A stretch of DNA of 64,000 nucleotides from Marinobacter salexigens (GCF_018860765.1 NZ_JAHKPV010000015.1:76952-140951), one strand, 5' to 3'. Shown: positions 41,111-50,815, counted from the first letter of the stretch. Notes: generated by a model not told the origin, from the sequence alone. Translations and numbers: made by a program.

Positions 41111-41314
41111 TTAGTGCATTTGGTGTTCTTCAGGAAGTAGCTTTACCACGTGTAGAAAACGCTTTAGGCCGATTTCGGCGCGCTCTCGCGACGCGAAGGG
41201 GCCGCTATCGAAGCCCTCTCGGGTTGTGAAGTACCATTTGTTTCCGACACAAAAAAAACGACTGCTACGAAAGGGGATGCGCCTATCTTCTCCTAATCTG
41301 CCCTGAGTGTTCAT
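41111..41314 (-). CDS. small conserved protein with WYF-TREG-GPF motif (DUF6316-like)
   Basis: This 67-residue protein contains RFFCVGNKWYFTTREG followed by SGPFASRERAEIGLKRF. The pattern matches, from memory, the short DUF6316-type family of marine gammaproteobacteria: a compact strand-strand-helix unit of unknown role. It has no signal peptide or membrane span. A GGAG site lies seven bases before the ATG, which argues strongly that it is translated. It stands alone, convergent with pgpA and divergent from the lipoprotein across an AT-rich gap. Function unknown. Confidence 0.75.
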   Translation of the reverse strand: MNTQGRLGEDRRIPFRSSRFFCVGNKWYFTTREGFDSGPFASRERAEIGLKRFLHVVKLLPEEHQMH

Positions 41315-41566
41315 GGCCAGCTCCGGTGCCCGGCCTGTGTCTATGGCATGTTGGGCTATATGTGTTTTAAAAGGGTCTGCTTAAAATTAATACATTTTTT
41401 GACAAATTCAATGTTTTTTTAACATTAATATGTTGACCTGCTATTTAAATGTGGCCGCCCGCAGTTTGTGGAACGGGTTGCCCTCAGTGGTCACGGTGTT
41501 CAAAATGCGTATCAACAGGCTGTCGTCCCGGCCCGAACAAGCTTCCCCTTACCATAAGGAAATAGC
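41315..41566. other. AT-rich divergent intergenic region
   Basis: This 252-base region separates the small WYF-motif gene and the lipoprotein gene. Positions about 41366-41451 are markedly AT-rich compared with the neighbours. They hold a TTGACA (41399-41404), a hairpin AATGTT-TTTTT-AACATT (41410-41426) and a TTGACC (41433-41438). No -10 box with canonical spacing fits either -35-like word, so I do not call a promoter, but the region must drive one or both genes. Confidence 0.45.
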
Positions 41567-42277
41567 ATGAATGTTTTTAGCGTTTCGCGTGTTACAAGGT
41601 TCGAGATGAGCGGCCACCGTTGGTGGCTGCAGACATGCCGAATTTTTCTTCCGGCTTTACTTCTGACAGCTTTGTCCGGTTGTTCATCCGCACTTACAAA
41701 GATTGAGACTTGGGACGGTGAGCCCGCCATTGCGTTGAGCGCAGCAACCTTGAAAGCACCGAGTGTTATTCATGTCAGCCGGGTTAACGGGCGCTCAATG
41801 ACCAATTACCTCATGGACGACTTAGCGCTGGATTATGCGCTGCTGCCCGGTGAAAACGAGGTGGTGTTCACCTACAAAACGATCTGGGCCAAATCCGGGG
41901 TTGTGAACAATGGCGAGTCGAAGGTTCATGTGATCGAAAGTAAGCCGCAAGTTGTGCGTTTTGAGGCGAGCCCCAATGCGATCTACCGTTTCGAATTTGC
42001 CAAGCCTAAAACCCGCCGACAGGCAGAAGATGCGCTTCCCGAGTTTTCAGCAGCGATCGTGGGGTCCGATGGACAGGCTCTGGCCCGCTCAAGTAATTGG
42101 TCGGGTATCGACAAAACTCAGGTGGCAGGCACACCCTTGACCCTCGACAAGGGTAGCGACGATGGTGAGGCTTTATCCAATAGCGAAGATGTTAGCCCGC
42201 TGAACCGCCTGAAATCAGTCTGGGAGACTGCGTCAGAAGAAGAGAAGAAAGCGTTTCTGCGCTGGGCGTTTGAGTAG
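41567..42277 (+). CDS. DUF2057-type (YccT-like) lipoprotein
   Basis: This 236-residue protein has an N-terminal signal ending in the lipobox LSGC (C39) and a beta-rich domain with the pattern INGR..-L..-LLPGENEVVFTY, as in the DUF2057/YccT family of small envelope proteins. The C-terminus is acidic and ends in a helix (EEEKKAFLRWAFE). The ATG at 41567 has AAGGAAA upstream; a second Met at codon 14 would shorten the charged N-region. The 3' end is only two bases from the convergent acyltransferase gene. YccT (CsgI) is reported to modulate curli in enterics. Any role here is unknown. Confidence 0.72.
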   Translation: MNVFSVSRVTRFEMSGHRWWLQTCRIFLPALLLTALSGCSSALTKIETWDGEPAIALSAATLKAPSVIHVSRVNGRSMTNYLMDDLALDYALLPGENEVVFTYKTIWAKSGVVNNGESKVHVIESKPQVVRFEASPNAIYRFEFAKPKTRRQAEDALPEFSAAIVGSDGQALARSSNWSGIDKTQVAGTPLTLDKGSDDGEALSNSEDVSPLNRLKSVWETASEEEKKAFLRWAFE

Positions 42278-42279
42278 GG

Positions 42280-43809
42280 TTAACGCCTGAGGCGGCTCGT
42301 CAGTTTTTTTAGTGAACCTTCAAGTAAGTTCATCGCGCTGTCTGCCATTGACTGGCTCCGGGTTTCTTCAAGTGGAGTATGCATGTCCTCCGGATCCAGC
42401 ATACTGGCGGCTTGCTCAATGGCATCTAGGCTCGCGTAGGCATGATTTCGCAGAGAGTTTCCTTTGGCTACCACGTCTGGGCACATAGTGAAGTTGAGGG
42501 TAAGGCTACCCTGATAGCTTACAGCTACAATAACCAACCCCATGCTGTCGAAGAGTGGGGCGGCGTTATACTGTTGCACCAACCTTGCGCCTTGCAGGTA
42601 TAGAGGTACTTGGGGGCCCGGAATGTTGGTGATGGGCAAGTTGAATACGGGTTGATAGCGCTGGGCGATCTGTAGTTCCGAATACAGTCGCGCTGATAGG
42701 GCTAGCATAGCGGAAGGTAGCAGCTCGGTAAGGCGATCTGCTGCAATGGCTTCACGATATGGCTCAGACGCTACTGCGTTCCAGTGAATTCGGCGAATGC
42801 GTTTGGCTGGATTCTGCTCGTTGGTAGCAAGATCCAGGAGCATGGCAGACATTTGGTTGCCGGTGGTTCTGTTTAGTGTACTTGAGCGTACAGATAAGGG
42901 GGTCATGGCAACCAGCGATTCGTCATTGCTGGCGTTCTGGTCGCCAAGGTACCGGCGCAGGGTTTCCGCACAAAGTCCCAGCACTACATCATTGAGAGTG
43001 ACATCCCCCAGCGTTGCTTTGATTGCCTTGAGGCGAGATAGGTCCAGCTTGGCAGAGACTATCTGGCGATTGGCTGTAATCTGGCGGTTAAAAGGGCTGT
43101 GGGGCGCTGTAAATAGAGGGAACGACAAGGGTATTCTGCGCAGTTGCTTCTGGATTAGACCGCGCGCAGTTGCCTCCACAGCGCCAGCAGCTATAGAGGT
43201 AACTCGCCACGGGGTGCGCAATATGTTGGCCCCTGCCTGCAGCATAACGCGCTCTTCTGAGGGTTTTGGGCGTGGTTGCCATGGCCTCGGTGCACTAATG
43301 GGTTGTGGTTTCGGCGTGTATTCCAGCAGCTTTCCCATTATCTCGGCACCGCTAAACGCATCAATTGCTGCATGGTGCAGCTTTACAATGAGTGCGAAGC
43401 CGGGGTTGCCCTCTTTGTCGCCGCCGAGTTGGAATCCATCTACAAAGGTGATATGCCAGAGCGGGCGGTCTCGCTTCAAGGGTTCTTCCAGAATTTTGGA
43501 AGCAAGTGTCATTAAGCTCGCCTCCCGGCTGTTTTCGCCGAGGCTAACATAAGCTAGATGCCGCTCTATGCTGAAATCAGGGTCGTCAATCCAGTAGGGG
43601 TGGCCCATGCGCAGCGGGATTTCTTTCAGGCGCTGGCGAAATACCGGCACCACATGCAGGCGGCTACGTAGGTAGGAAACAAAGGTGCTGAACGCTAGGG
43701 GCGTTTCTCTCTCGCTGGCATCAAATAGATAGATGCTGCCAATATGCATCGGCGCGTTAGCTGACTCCAAGTACAGGAAAGAGGCATCCAGTTCCGATAG
43801 CTGCCGCAT
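42280..43809 (-). CDS. wax ester synthase/diacylglycerol acyltransferase (WS/DGAT) family protein
   Basis: WS/DGAT enzymes esterify acyl-CoA with fatty alcohols or diacylglycerol to make storage wax or triacylglycerol at the inner membrane. The 509-residue protein has the N-terminal LSxLDASFLYLES region, PLW (116-118) and an ND motif (TLNDVVLGLCAETLRRYL). The catalytic motif appears as HHAAIDA (H145, H146, D150). The usual HHxxxDG has glycine at the last place, and here it is alanine A151. The ATG at 43809 has GGAG seven bases upstream. It lies at the end of a minus-strand pair with LysR but 123 bases apart. Substrate cannot be predicted. Confidence 0.9.
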   Translation of the reverse strand: MRQLSELDASFLYLESANAPMHIGSIYLFDASERETPLAFSTFVSYLRSRLHVVPVFRQRLKEIPLRMGHPYWIDDPDFSIERHLAYVSLGENSREASLMTLASKILEEPLKRDRPLWHITFVDGFQLGGDKEGNPGFALIVKLHHAAIDAFSGAEIMGKLLEYTPKPQPISAPRPWQPRPKPSEERVMLQAGANILRTPWRVTSIAAGAVEATARGLIQKQLRRIPLSFPLFTAPHSPFNRQITANRQIVSAKLDLSRLKAIKATLGDVTLNDVVLGLCAETLRRYLGDQNASNDESLVAMTPLSVRSSTLNRTTGNQMSAMLLDLATNEQNPAKRIRRIHWNAVASEPYREAIAADRLTELLPSAMLALSARLYSELQIAQRYQPVFNLPITNIPGPQVPLYLQGARLVQQYNAAPLFDSMGLVIVAVSYQGSLTLNFTMCPDVVAKGNSLRNHAYASLDAIEQAASMLDPEDMHTPLEETRSQSMADSAMNLLEGSLKKLTSRLRR

Positions 43810-43932
43810 CAAGGGGCTCCATTGTTTACAAGGTTGTGTGCAGTATAAATGAACCTGCTAGTCATGCCGTTGACTCATTTGCCTGTTTGGGCTCAGCTTT
43901 GCAGTCATGATGACCTTGTTTTGCAGGGATGT

Positions 43933-44844
43933 TTAGCTCTCAAGCCAATCTGTTATAGCTGGATCGTTTATGAGTCGTTGCCAGAACCAGATTAGTGCTT
44001 TGCCTTTGTCGTCGGCGTGCCGTGCAGTCTGAAGGGTGATGGGCTGTCTTGGCTCGCACACCTGTTTTTCGATGAGTTGACCTGATTCCAGCAACTCTTT
44101 AACTCGGGCTCGTGGCAGCCAGCCTATCCCCAGACCTGCCTTTTGAATGGCAATTTTGTGGTCGACGTTGGTGCCGCTTAACGTTCGCTGTCGGTGAAAT
44201 ATACCGGCGTGGCCCGCAGGCAGCGAGCGGGATGAATCTGCGGCAACAGCAGCTGGAAAGCGGCAGATGTCGTCTTCGGTCAGTGGGTTCTGGGCTTGCG
44301 CCAATGGGTGGTCAAAAGAAACAGCAAAAACGAAGTCCATAATGCCCAGTACATGGCTGGTGAAGTTTCCTGCAGGTTTGCTGATGTCGTCGGCACCGAT
44401 AACGAGATCCACTCTGCGGCTTTGCAGAGCATCCCAAGTGCCAGCAAAAACTTCTTCGGTTATTTGGACGTCGACCGGAACCCCTAGGGCATAGAAGTCC
44501 TTAATCGCCGGGAACAGGCACTCTGCTGGGAGTAGTGAGTTAAACCCAATACGTAAACGCGTTTCCCAGCCTTGGGCGACTTGCCGGGTTGAGTGTGCAA
44601 GGTTCTCGGCGGCCTCCAGCAGTGTTCTGCCTTCTTCGAGCAGGTAACGGCCAGCGGGGGTGAGCACGGCTCGGTGCCCGCTCCGGTCAAACAGCATTAC
44701 GTTAAGATCTTCTTCGAGCTTTTGCACTGTGTAGCTTATGGCCGACGGCACTCGGAATAGCTGGCCTGCTGCTCCGGCAAAACTGCCTTTTCGGTCGATG
44801 GCGTCTAGGACTCTTAGGGCATCTATGGTGATGGCTGTGGGCAT
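43933..44844 (-). CDS. LysR-family transcriptional regulator
   Basis: This 303-residue regulator has an N-terminal winged helix-turn-helix (about 5-64, AGAAGQLFRVPSAISYTVQKLE) and a periplasmic-binding-protein-like effector domain. The frame is open a further 73 codons, but that extension is a translation of the palindromic element B. The ATG at 44844 gives the family start. It is divergent from the glutathionyl-hydroquinone reductase gene. LysR regulators often control the divergent neighbour, so that gene is the first candidate target. The effector is unknown. Confidence 0.92.
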   Translation of the reverse strand: MPTAITIDALRVLDAIDRKGSFAGAAGQLFRVPSAISYTVQKLEEDLNVMLFDRSGHRAVLTPAGRYLLEEGRTLLEAAENLAHSTRQVAQGWETRLRIGFNSLLPAECLFPAIKDFYALGVPVDVQITEEVFAGTWDALQSRRVDLVIGADDISKPAGNFTSHVLGIMDFVFAVSFDHPLAQAQNPLTEDDICRFPAAVAADSSRSLPAGHAGIFHRQRTLSGTNVDHKIAIQKAGLGIGWLPRARVKELLESGQLIEKQVCEPRQPITLQTARHADDKGKALIWFWQRLINDPAITDWLES

Positions 44845-44930
44845 GTTCGAATTATCTGAGGTTGTTGGCCAGAATTGGTTGCTTGAGAGTGTAGCAGTTG
44901 GGCCGCTATCCTTCTTTACATGTGGCGTTC

Positions 44931-45039
44931 GCGTCTGTCGGGCAAGCCTCTCACAAACACGCCGTGAACCCGTCCTTGGGGGCTCGGCATTGCCATCCTT
45001 GGCAATGCACGGTTTGTGAGAGGCTTGCCCGACAGACGC
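44931..45039. repeat. 109-bp Y-shaped palindromic intergenic element B
   Basis: Perfect 28-base outer arms (44931-44958 and 45012-45039; core GGGCAAGCCTCTCACAAAC) enclose 53 bases. Two further hairpins form inside: CCC-GTCCTT-GGG, and a perfect 9-bp stem 44987-44995 with 45000-45008 around TCCT. The total length equals that of element A at 30439-30547. Both elements carry RTCCWTG at their hairpin tips, although their outer arms differ. It occupies the divergent LysR/reductase promoter region, ending 67 bases before the reductase ATG. Confidence 0.85.
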
Positions 45040-45106
45040 CCGGTATCTGGTGCTGGCCTTCATTGAGGTTGGTGCGTTAAGTCAGAGCTTTTAAGGAGTA
45101 TTCAGT

Positions 45107-46090
45107 ATGGGTCTTCTTGTTGATGGAAAATGGCAGGACAAGTGGTACGACACCAGCAAAACCGGCGGTAAATTCGAGCGTGAAGCAGCGCGTTTTCGGA
45201 ATTGGGTAACGGCAGATGGTTCGCCGGGGCCTGAAGGTGAGGGTGGTTTCAAGGCTGAGTCCGGGCGTTATCACTTGTATGTATCTTTGGCTTGCCCATG
45301 GGCCCATCGCACGCTAATTTTCCGGAAGCTGAAGGGCCTTGAAAAGCATATTTCCGTATCGGTAGTGTATCCGGATATGGTTGAGAACGGCTGGGAGTTC
45401 CAGCCGGATGACAGTGCCCATAAAGACGATCTTCATGATTTCCGCTTTATGCACCAGGTGTATACCAAAGCTGCGCCGGATTACACCGGTCGAGTGACGG
45501 TTCCTGCCTTGTGGGACAAGCACCAGAGCACCGTAGCCAGCAACGAGTCGGCGGAGATTATCCGGATGTTCAACTCGGCATTTGATGGTCTTGAGGGTGT
45601 AAATAAAGAGTTGGATTTCTACCCGGAAGCACTGCGGCCAGACATTGACGCGGTGAACGAGCGGGTTTACAACACGGTTAACAACGGTGTTTATAAGGCA
45701 GGCTTTGCCACGGCTCAGGATCAGTATGAGAAAGCCTATGTCGAGCTGTTCGAATCGCTGGACTGGCTGGAGGCCAGGTTGGCGAAGCAGCGTTATCTGA
45801 CCGGGAGTACAATAACAGAGGCGGATTGGCGCTTGTTCACAACGCTGGCTCGGTTCGACGCTGTTTACTACAGCCACTTCAAGTGTAATCGCCAGCGCAT
45901 TAGCGAGTTCCCAGCGCTTTCAGGGTATCTGAGGGAGCTGTATCAGGTGCCTGGTGTGGCTGATACTGTGGATATTCGCCAGATTAAACAGCACTACTAT
46001 GTGAGCCAACGCACCATTAACCCTACACAGGTGATACCGGTGGGGCCGCAGTTGGATTTCACGGCCCCCCACGGGCGCGATGGCCTTTAA
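45107..46090 (+). CDS. yqjG: glutathionyl-hydroquinone reductase (Xi-class GST)
   Basis: These enzymes use glutathione to reduce glutathionyl-hydroquinones to hydroquinones, a quinone-detoxifying or recycling step. The 327-residue protein has the Xi-class active site ACPWAHRT with catalytic C63, the thioredoxin-fold segment with the conserved NESAEIIRM, and an all-helical C-terminal domain. AAGGAG lies eight bases before the ATG. It is divergent from a LysR regulator and convergent with ispB. Confidence 0.94.
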   Translation: MGLLVDGKWQDKWYDTSKTGGKFEREAARFRNWVTADGSPGPEGEGGFKAESGRYHLYVSLACPWAHRTLIFRKLKGLEKHISVSVVYPDMVENGWEFQPDDSAHKDDLHDFRFMHQVYTKAAPDYTGRVTVPALWDKHQSTVASNESAEIIRMFNSAFDGLEGVNKELDFYPEALRPDIDAVNERVYNTVNNGVYKAGFATAQDQYEKAYVELFESLDWLEARLAKQRYLTGSTITEADWRLFTTLARFDAVYYSHFKCNRQRISEFPALSGYLRELYQVPGVADTVDIRQIKQHYYVSQRTINPTQVIPVGPQLDFTAPHGRDGL

Positions 46091-46113
46091 CTCGTTTTGC
46101 TCTGGAAGGTTTT

Positions 46114-47082
46114 TTAGCTGACTCGCGCGACAGCGACCTGAGTCAGCAGTTCCAGAGCCTCTTTATGGGGCGAGGCCGGGAGTGCGTTTAGGGCATCCGA
46201 GGCTTTTGCCGCTTCGGCTCTGGCGCGCTCCATGGTGTATTCCAGCGCTCCGGAAGCATTAACAAGATCGAGTACCTTTGGTAAATCATCCAGCCCGCCT
46301 TTGCGAATGGCTTGACGTATGAGTTGGCGGCCTTCGTCGCTGCTGGTTGCCATGGCGTGGATTAAGGGCAGGGTGGTTTTGCCTTCAGCCAAGTCGTCGC
46401 CCACGTTCTTGCCCATGGCTTCGGCGTCGCCGCGATAGTCCAGAACATCATCCACTAGCTGGAAAGCCAGCCCCAGATGTTTACCGTAGTTTTTCAATGC
46501 CTGTTTCCGCGTGTCGCTTGCGTTAGCGAGGATAGCACCGGAGTGGGATGCCGCTTCGAACAGCATGGCCGTTTTATTATGGATCACGGTCATGTATTGA
46601 TCTTCTGTAAGATCCGGGTTTTTTACGTTCATCAGCTGCATAACTTCGCCCTGAGCGATCACGGCTGTCGCGTGGGACAAAATCTCCATAATGGGAAGGC
46701 TTTTAAGCTCTACCATCATCTCGAACGCGCGAGCGTAGAGGAAATCACCTACGAGCACGCTAGGCGCATTGCCCCAATTGGCGTTCGCTGTGCTTCGGCC
46801 CCGGCGCATATCTGATGTGTCCACCACATCGTCGTGAAGCAGGGTGGCGGTATGGAGAAATTCAATGACTGCAGCCAGCTTCAGGTGTTCATGTTTGCTA
46901 TAACCTGATGCCCGGCTGGAAAGCAAAACCAGCAATGGTCTCAGGCGCTTACCGCCACTTTCGATAATGTGCTGGGCTATTTTCTCTACCAGAGGGACGT
47001 CCGAAGAAAGCCGTTGGATAATCAGGTCATTAACGCGGCTGAAATCATCCGCCACGGAGTCGTAAATGCGCTGGGCTGTCAT
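46114..47082 (-). CDS. ispB: octaprenyl-diphosphate synthase-type polyprenyl synthase
   Basis: IspB builds the long isoprenoid side chain of ubiquinone from IPP units. The 322-residue protein has GGKRLRP, the first aspartate-rich motif LLHDDVVDTSDMRRG and the second QLVDDVLDYRGD. Chain length (C40 or C45) is not readable by eye. The frame is open 52 codons upstream, but MTAQRIYDSVADD at 47082 matches the family start, and a strong promoter lies between the two positions. It is divergent from rplU, as in E. coli and Pseudomonas. Confidence 0.96.
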   Translation of the reverse strand: MTAQRIYDSVADDFSRVNDLIIQRLSSDVPLVEKIAQHIIESGGKRLRPLLVLLSSRASGYSKHEHLKLAAVIEFLHTATLLHDDVVDTSDMRRGRSTANANWGNAPSVLVGDFLYARAFEMMVELKSLPIMEILSHATAVIAQGEVMQLMNVKNPDLTEDQYMTVIHNKTAMLFEAASHSGAILANASDTRKQALKNYGKHLGLAFQLVDDVLDYRGDAEAMGKNVGDDLAEGKTTLPLIHAMATSSDEGRQLIRQAIRKGGLDDLPKVLDLVNASGALEYTMERARAEAAKASDALNALPASPHKEALELLTQVAVARVS

Positions 47083-47158
47083 GCGGCTTATGGATCCCTT
47101 GCTGGTGTTGAGGTTTTGTGGCTGTCTGACGCCCTGATAATACAGGCAGGACGCGGCA

Positions 47159-47187
47159 ATGCTAGGTATTGCTGCGGTTAGTGTCAA
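47159..47187 (-). promoter_or_regulatory. predicted sigma-70 promoter of ispB
   Basis: On the minus strand, a consensus TTGACA (47182-47187), a 17-base spacer and TAGCAT (47159-47164) precede ispB. Its start at about 47151 rules out the longer open frame as the ispB start. Confidence 0.75.
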
Positions 47188-47193
47188 CTTGGC

Positions 47194-47222
47194 TTGTATT
47201 GCTGGGCGCCTTTTCGTACAAT
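47194..47222 (+). promoter_or_regulatory. predicted sigma-70 promoter of rplU-rpmA
   Basis: TTGTAT (47194-47199), a 17-base spacer and TACAAT (47217-47222) form a strong promoter. Its -35 box is only six bases from the -35 box of the divergent ispB promoter. The leader of about 103 bases contains CCCT-GTTAT-AGGG and could carry feedback control. Confidence 0.75.
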
Positions 47223-47331
47223 CACGCGCCCAACTCATCCCAACCTGCGCTCCCTGTTATAGGGTTGCCAAAGCGCTTCCCTTAGAATCAGGCGGATAAG
47301 AGCAGGGATGGGTCAATCGCGGAGAAAGTGA

Positions 47332-47643
47332 ATGTACGCAGTTATTGTTAGCGGTGGTAAACAGCACCGAGTTAAAGAAGGCGAAACTCTGAAGCTTGAA
47401 AAGCTAGAAGTGGAAACTGGCGGCAACGTCGAGTTTGACCGCGTTCTGCTGATCGCCGATGGCGACAATTTCAAAGTTGGCGCGCCGGTAGTTGATGGTG
47501 CCAAAGTGACTGCAGAAGTGGTAAGCCACGGTCGTCACGACAAGATCAATATCATCAAGTTCCGTCGTCGTAAGCACTCAATGAAGCGTCAGGGCCACCG
47601 TCAGTGGTTTACTGAAGTCAAGATCACGGGTATTCAGGGCTAA
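47332..47643 (+). CDS. rplU: 50S ribosomal protein L21
   Basis: This is a 103-residue large-subunit protein with the typical start [14 protein letters not shown] and the C-terminal basic [14 protein letters not shown] segment. GGAG lies nine bases before the ATG. It is the first gene of the rplU-rpmA operon, with rpmA 36 bases downstream. Confidence 0.98.
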   Translation: MYAVIVSGGKQHRVKEGETLKLEKLEVETGGNVEFDRVLLIADGDNFKVGAPVVDGAKVTAEVVSHGRHDKINIIKFRRRKHSMKRQGHRQWFTEVKITGIQG

Positions 47644-47679
47644 GCCCTCGAAAAAAAACCCCTAATTAGGAGGCTTGTC

Positions 47680-47943
47680 ATGGCTCACAAAAAAGCAGCA
47701 GGTAGTACCCGTAACGGTCGCGATTCCGAGTCGAAACGACTTGGTGTTAAGCGCTACGGCGGCGAAGCAGTTTCTGCAGGCAGTATTATCGTCCGTCAGC
47801 GCGGAACCCGTTTCCACGCAGGCACCAATGTTGGCCTGGGCAAAGACCACACCTTGTTTGCGAAAGCAGACGGTCAGGTCGTGTTCGAAGTAAAAGGTCC
47901 ACAGAACCGCAAGTTCGTAAGCATCGTTCCAGCTGCTGCCTGA
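47680..47943 (+). CDS. rpmA: 50S ribosomal protein L27
   Basis: This 87-residue protein starts [16 protein letters not shown], the unprocessed gammaproteobacterial form whose flexible N-terminus reaches the peptidyl-transferase centre. It has a strong GGAGG ribosome site. A hairpin terminator lies 77 bases after the stop. Confidence 0.98.
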   Translation: MAHKKAAGSTRNGRDSESKRLGVKRYGGEAVSAGSIIVRQRGTRFHAGTNVGLGKDHTLFAKADGQVVFEVKGPQNRKFVSIVPAAA

Positions 47944-47992
47944 GCAGCGGCGAGCCGGTTCTGTCGAACCTTGGGTAGCCCTGACATTCTCC

Positions 47993-48001
47993 TGTTATAG
48001 T
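47993..48001 (+). promoter_or_regulatory. possible extended -10 promoter of obgE
   Basis: TGTTATAGT fits an extended -10 element (TGnTATAAT), with a poor TTGGGT at 47971-47976. If real, transcription would begin just before the terminator hairpin at 48021, which would then act as a leader attenuator. Confidence 0.35.
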
Positions 48002-48020
48002 GGGAGTTAGAGCCACCCGG

Positions 48021-49288
<1,268 letters not shown>

Positions 49289-49354
49289 GTTTCGGTACTT
49301 CTAGCAGTAGCGCCTGAGTTATCCCGTTAGTTCGAAAGAGACAAAGCCCAAATC

Positions 49355-50479
49355 ATGATGCAACGCACCCAGCTGAATCGGGCCCGCCGTCTGGTGGTGA
49401 AAATTGGAAGTGCCCTCTTAACCAACGATGGCCGTGGTCTGGATGCGGATGCGTTAGCGCTTTGGGTGGATCAGATGGCGGCGCTGGTCAAAGAAGGTGT
49501 TGAATTGGTTTTGGTTTCGTCCGGTTCGGTGGCAGAAGGCATGAGCCGGCTGGGCTGGAAAAGCCGCCCGGAGCAACTGCATGAGTTGCAAGCCGCCGCC
49601 GCCGTAGGCCAGATGGGTTTGGTTCAAACTTGGGAGGCGCAGTTCAAACGTCACGGTATCCATACGGCCCAAATTCTTCTCACCCACGATGATCTTTCTG
49701 ATCGAAAGCGGTACTTGAACGGCCGCAGCACACTCCGAGCTTTGTTGGATTTTGGAGTGGTACCTATCGTAAACGAGAATGATACGGTGGTTACCGACGA
49801 GATTCGATTTGGCGATAACGATACTTTGGGTGCTCTGGTTACCAATCTGGTTGAGGCGGATGGTTTGATTATCCTCACCGATCAGTTGGGTTTGTTTGAT
49901 AAAGATCCTCGCAAAAATCCGGACGCCAATCTAATAACGGAGCGCTTTGCTGGCGATCGTGAGCTAGATGCTATGGCGGGAGGCAGTGCTGGTGTGCTTG
50001 GCCGGGGTGGTATGCAAACCAAACTTCGGGCTGCGCGCTTGGCGGCAAGGTCCGGTGCCTTTACCATAATTGTCGGTGGGCGTATCGAAAGCGTACTTAC
50101 CCGGCTGCGTCAGGGTGATGTCGTGGGCACCTTATTGCTTCCGGAGCAGGGCCGTATTGCTGCGCGCAAGCAGTGGCTTGCTAGCCACCTGCAAACCCGA
50201 GGTAGGCTGACACTGGATGATGGTGCAGTTAAAGTTCTTCGGCAGGGTGGGCGCAGCCTTTTGCCGGTTGGCATCAAAGGTGTAATCGGCCAGTTCCGGC
50301 GTGGCGAGATGGTGTCTTGTGTTGGGCAAGATGGTGCAGAGGTTGCGCGAGGCTTGGTGAATTACGATGCGGATGAGGCTAGAGCGATAGCGGGGCGTTC
50401 GAGTAACAGTATCTCCGATGTTCTTGGTTATATCTCGGATGAAGAGATGATTCACCGGGATAATATGGTCATCATCTAA
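49355..50479 (+). CDS. proB: glutamate 5-kinase
   Basis: ProB phosphorylates glutamate in the first step of proline synthesis and is usually feedback-inhibited by proline. The 374-residue protein has an amino-acid-kinase domain ([40 protein letters not shown]) and a C-terminal PUA domain (about 280-370). Two adjacent ATG codons are possible starts, and neither has a strong ribosome site. proA is not in the window. Confidence 0.97.
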   Translation: MMQRTQLNRARRLVVKIGSALLTNDGRGLDADALALWVDQMAALVKEGVELVLVSSGSVAEGMSRLGWKSRPEQLHELQAAAAVGQMGLVQTWEAQFKRHGIHTAQILLTHDDLSDRKRYLNGRSTLRALLDFGVVPIVNENDTVVTDEIRFGDNDTLGALVTNLVEADGLIILTDQLGLFDKDPRKNPDANLITERFAGDRELDAMAGGSAGVLGRGGMQTKLRAARLAARSGAFTIIVGGRIESVLTRLRQGDVVGTLLLPEQGRIAARKQWLASHLQTRGRLTLDDGAVKVLRQGGRSLLPVGIKGVIGQFRRGEMVSCVGQDGAEVARGLVNYDADEARAIAGRSSNSISDVLGYISDEEMIHRDNMVII

Positions 50480-50481
50480 AA

Positions 50482-50513
50482 CAAAAAAACCGGCGAATGT
50501 GCCGGTTTTTTGT
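50482..50513. terminator. bidirectional terminator between proB and rpsT
   Basis: The stem CAAAAAAACCGGC pairs with GCCGGTTTTTTG around GAATGT, with A- and T-runs on the two sides, so it serves both convergent genes. Confidence 0.9.
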
Positions 50514-50545
50514 TTCTAAATAAGCGACTTCAAGTACAAAGACTG

Positions 50546-50815
50546 TTATTCGCCCTTCAGTGCCTTGATCTTGCTGACCATGCGGCTCTTCTGACGGGCT
50601 ACCTTGTTCTTGGTAAAAATGCCCTTGTTAACCATGCTGTCCATAATCGGCTGAGCAGCCTTGAAAGCAGCCTGAGCTTCTTCGTAGTTGCCGGAATCGA
50701 TCTTGGCTTGAACTTTTTTCATGTAAGTGCGGGTCATGGAACGCAGGCTAGCGTTGTGCTTGCGGTTCTTCTCGTTCTGACGTGCGCGCTTTTTGGCTTG
50801 CGGGGTATTTGCCAC
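50546..50815 (-). CDS. rpsT: 30S ribosomal protein S20
   Basis: This is an 89-residue, very basic small-subunit protein (MANTPQAKKRARQNEKNRKH). The start codon is GTG (50813-50815) with AGGAG eight bases upstream. E. coli rpsT likewise uses a non-ATG start (UUG) as part of translational autocontrol. The gene is monocistronic, between its own promoter and a bidirectional terminator. Confidence 0.97.
   Translation of the reverse strand: MANTPQAKKRARQNEKNRKHNASLRSMTRTYMKKVQAKIDSGNYEEAQAAFKAAQPIMDSMVNKGIFTKNKVARQKSRMVSKIKALKGE

Noticed and set aside
44845..45063. A 73-codon N-terminal extension of the LysR regulator
   Set aside because: It translates the perfect inverted repeat; LysR proteins start at the helix-turn-helix, which fits the ATG at 44844.
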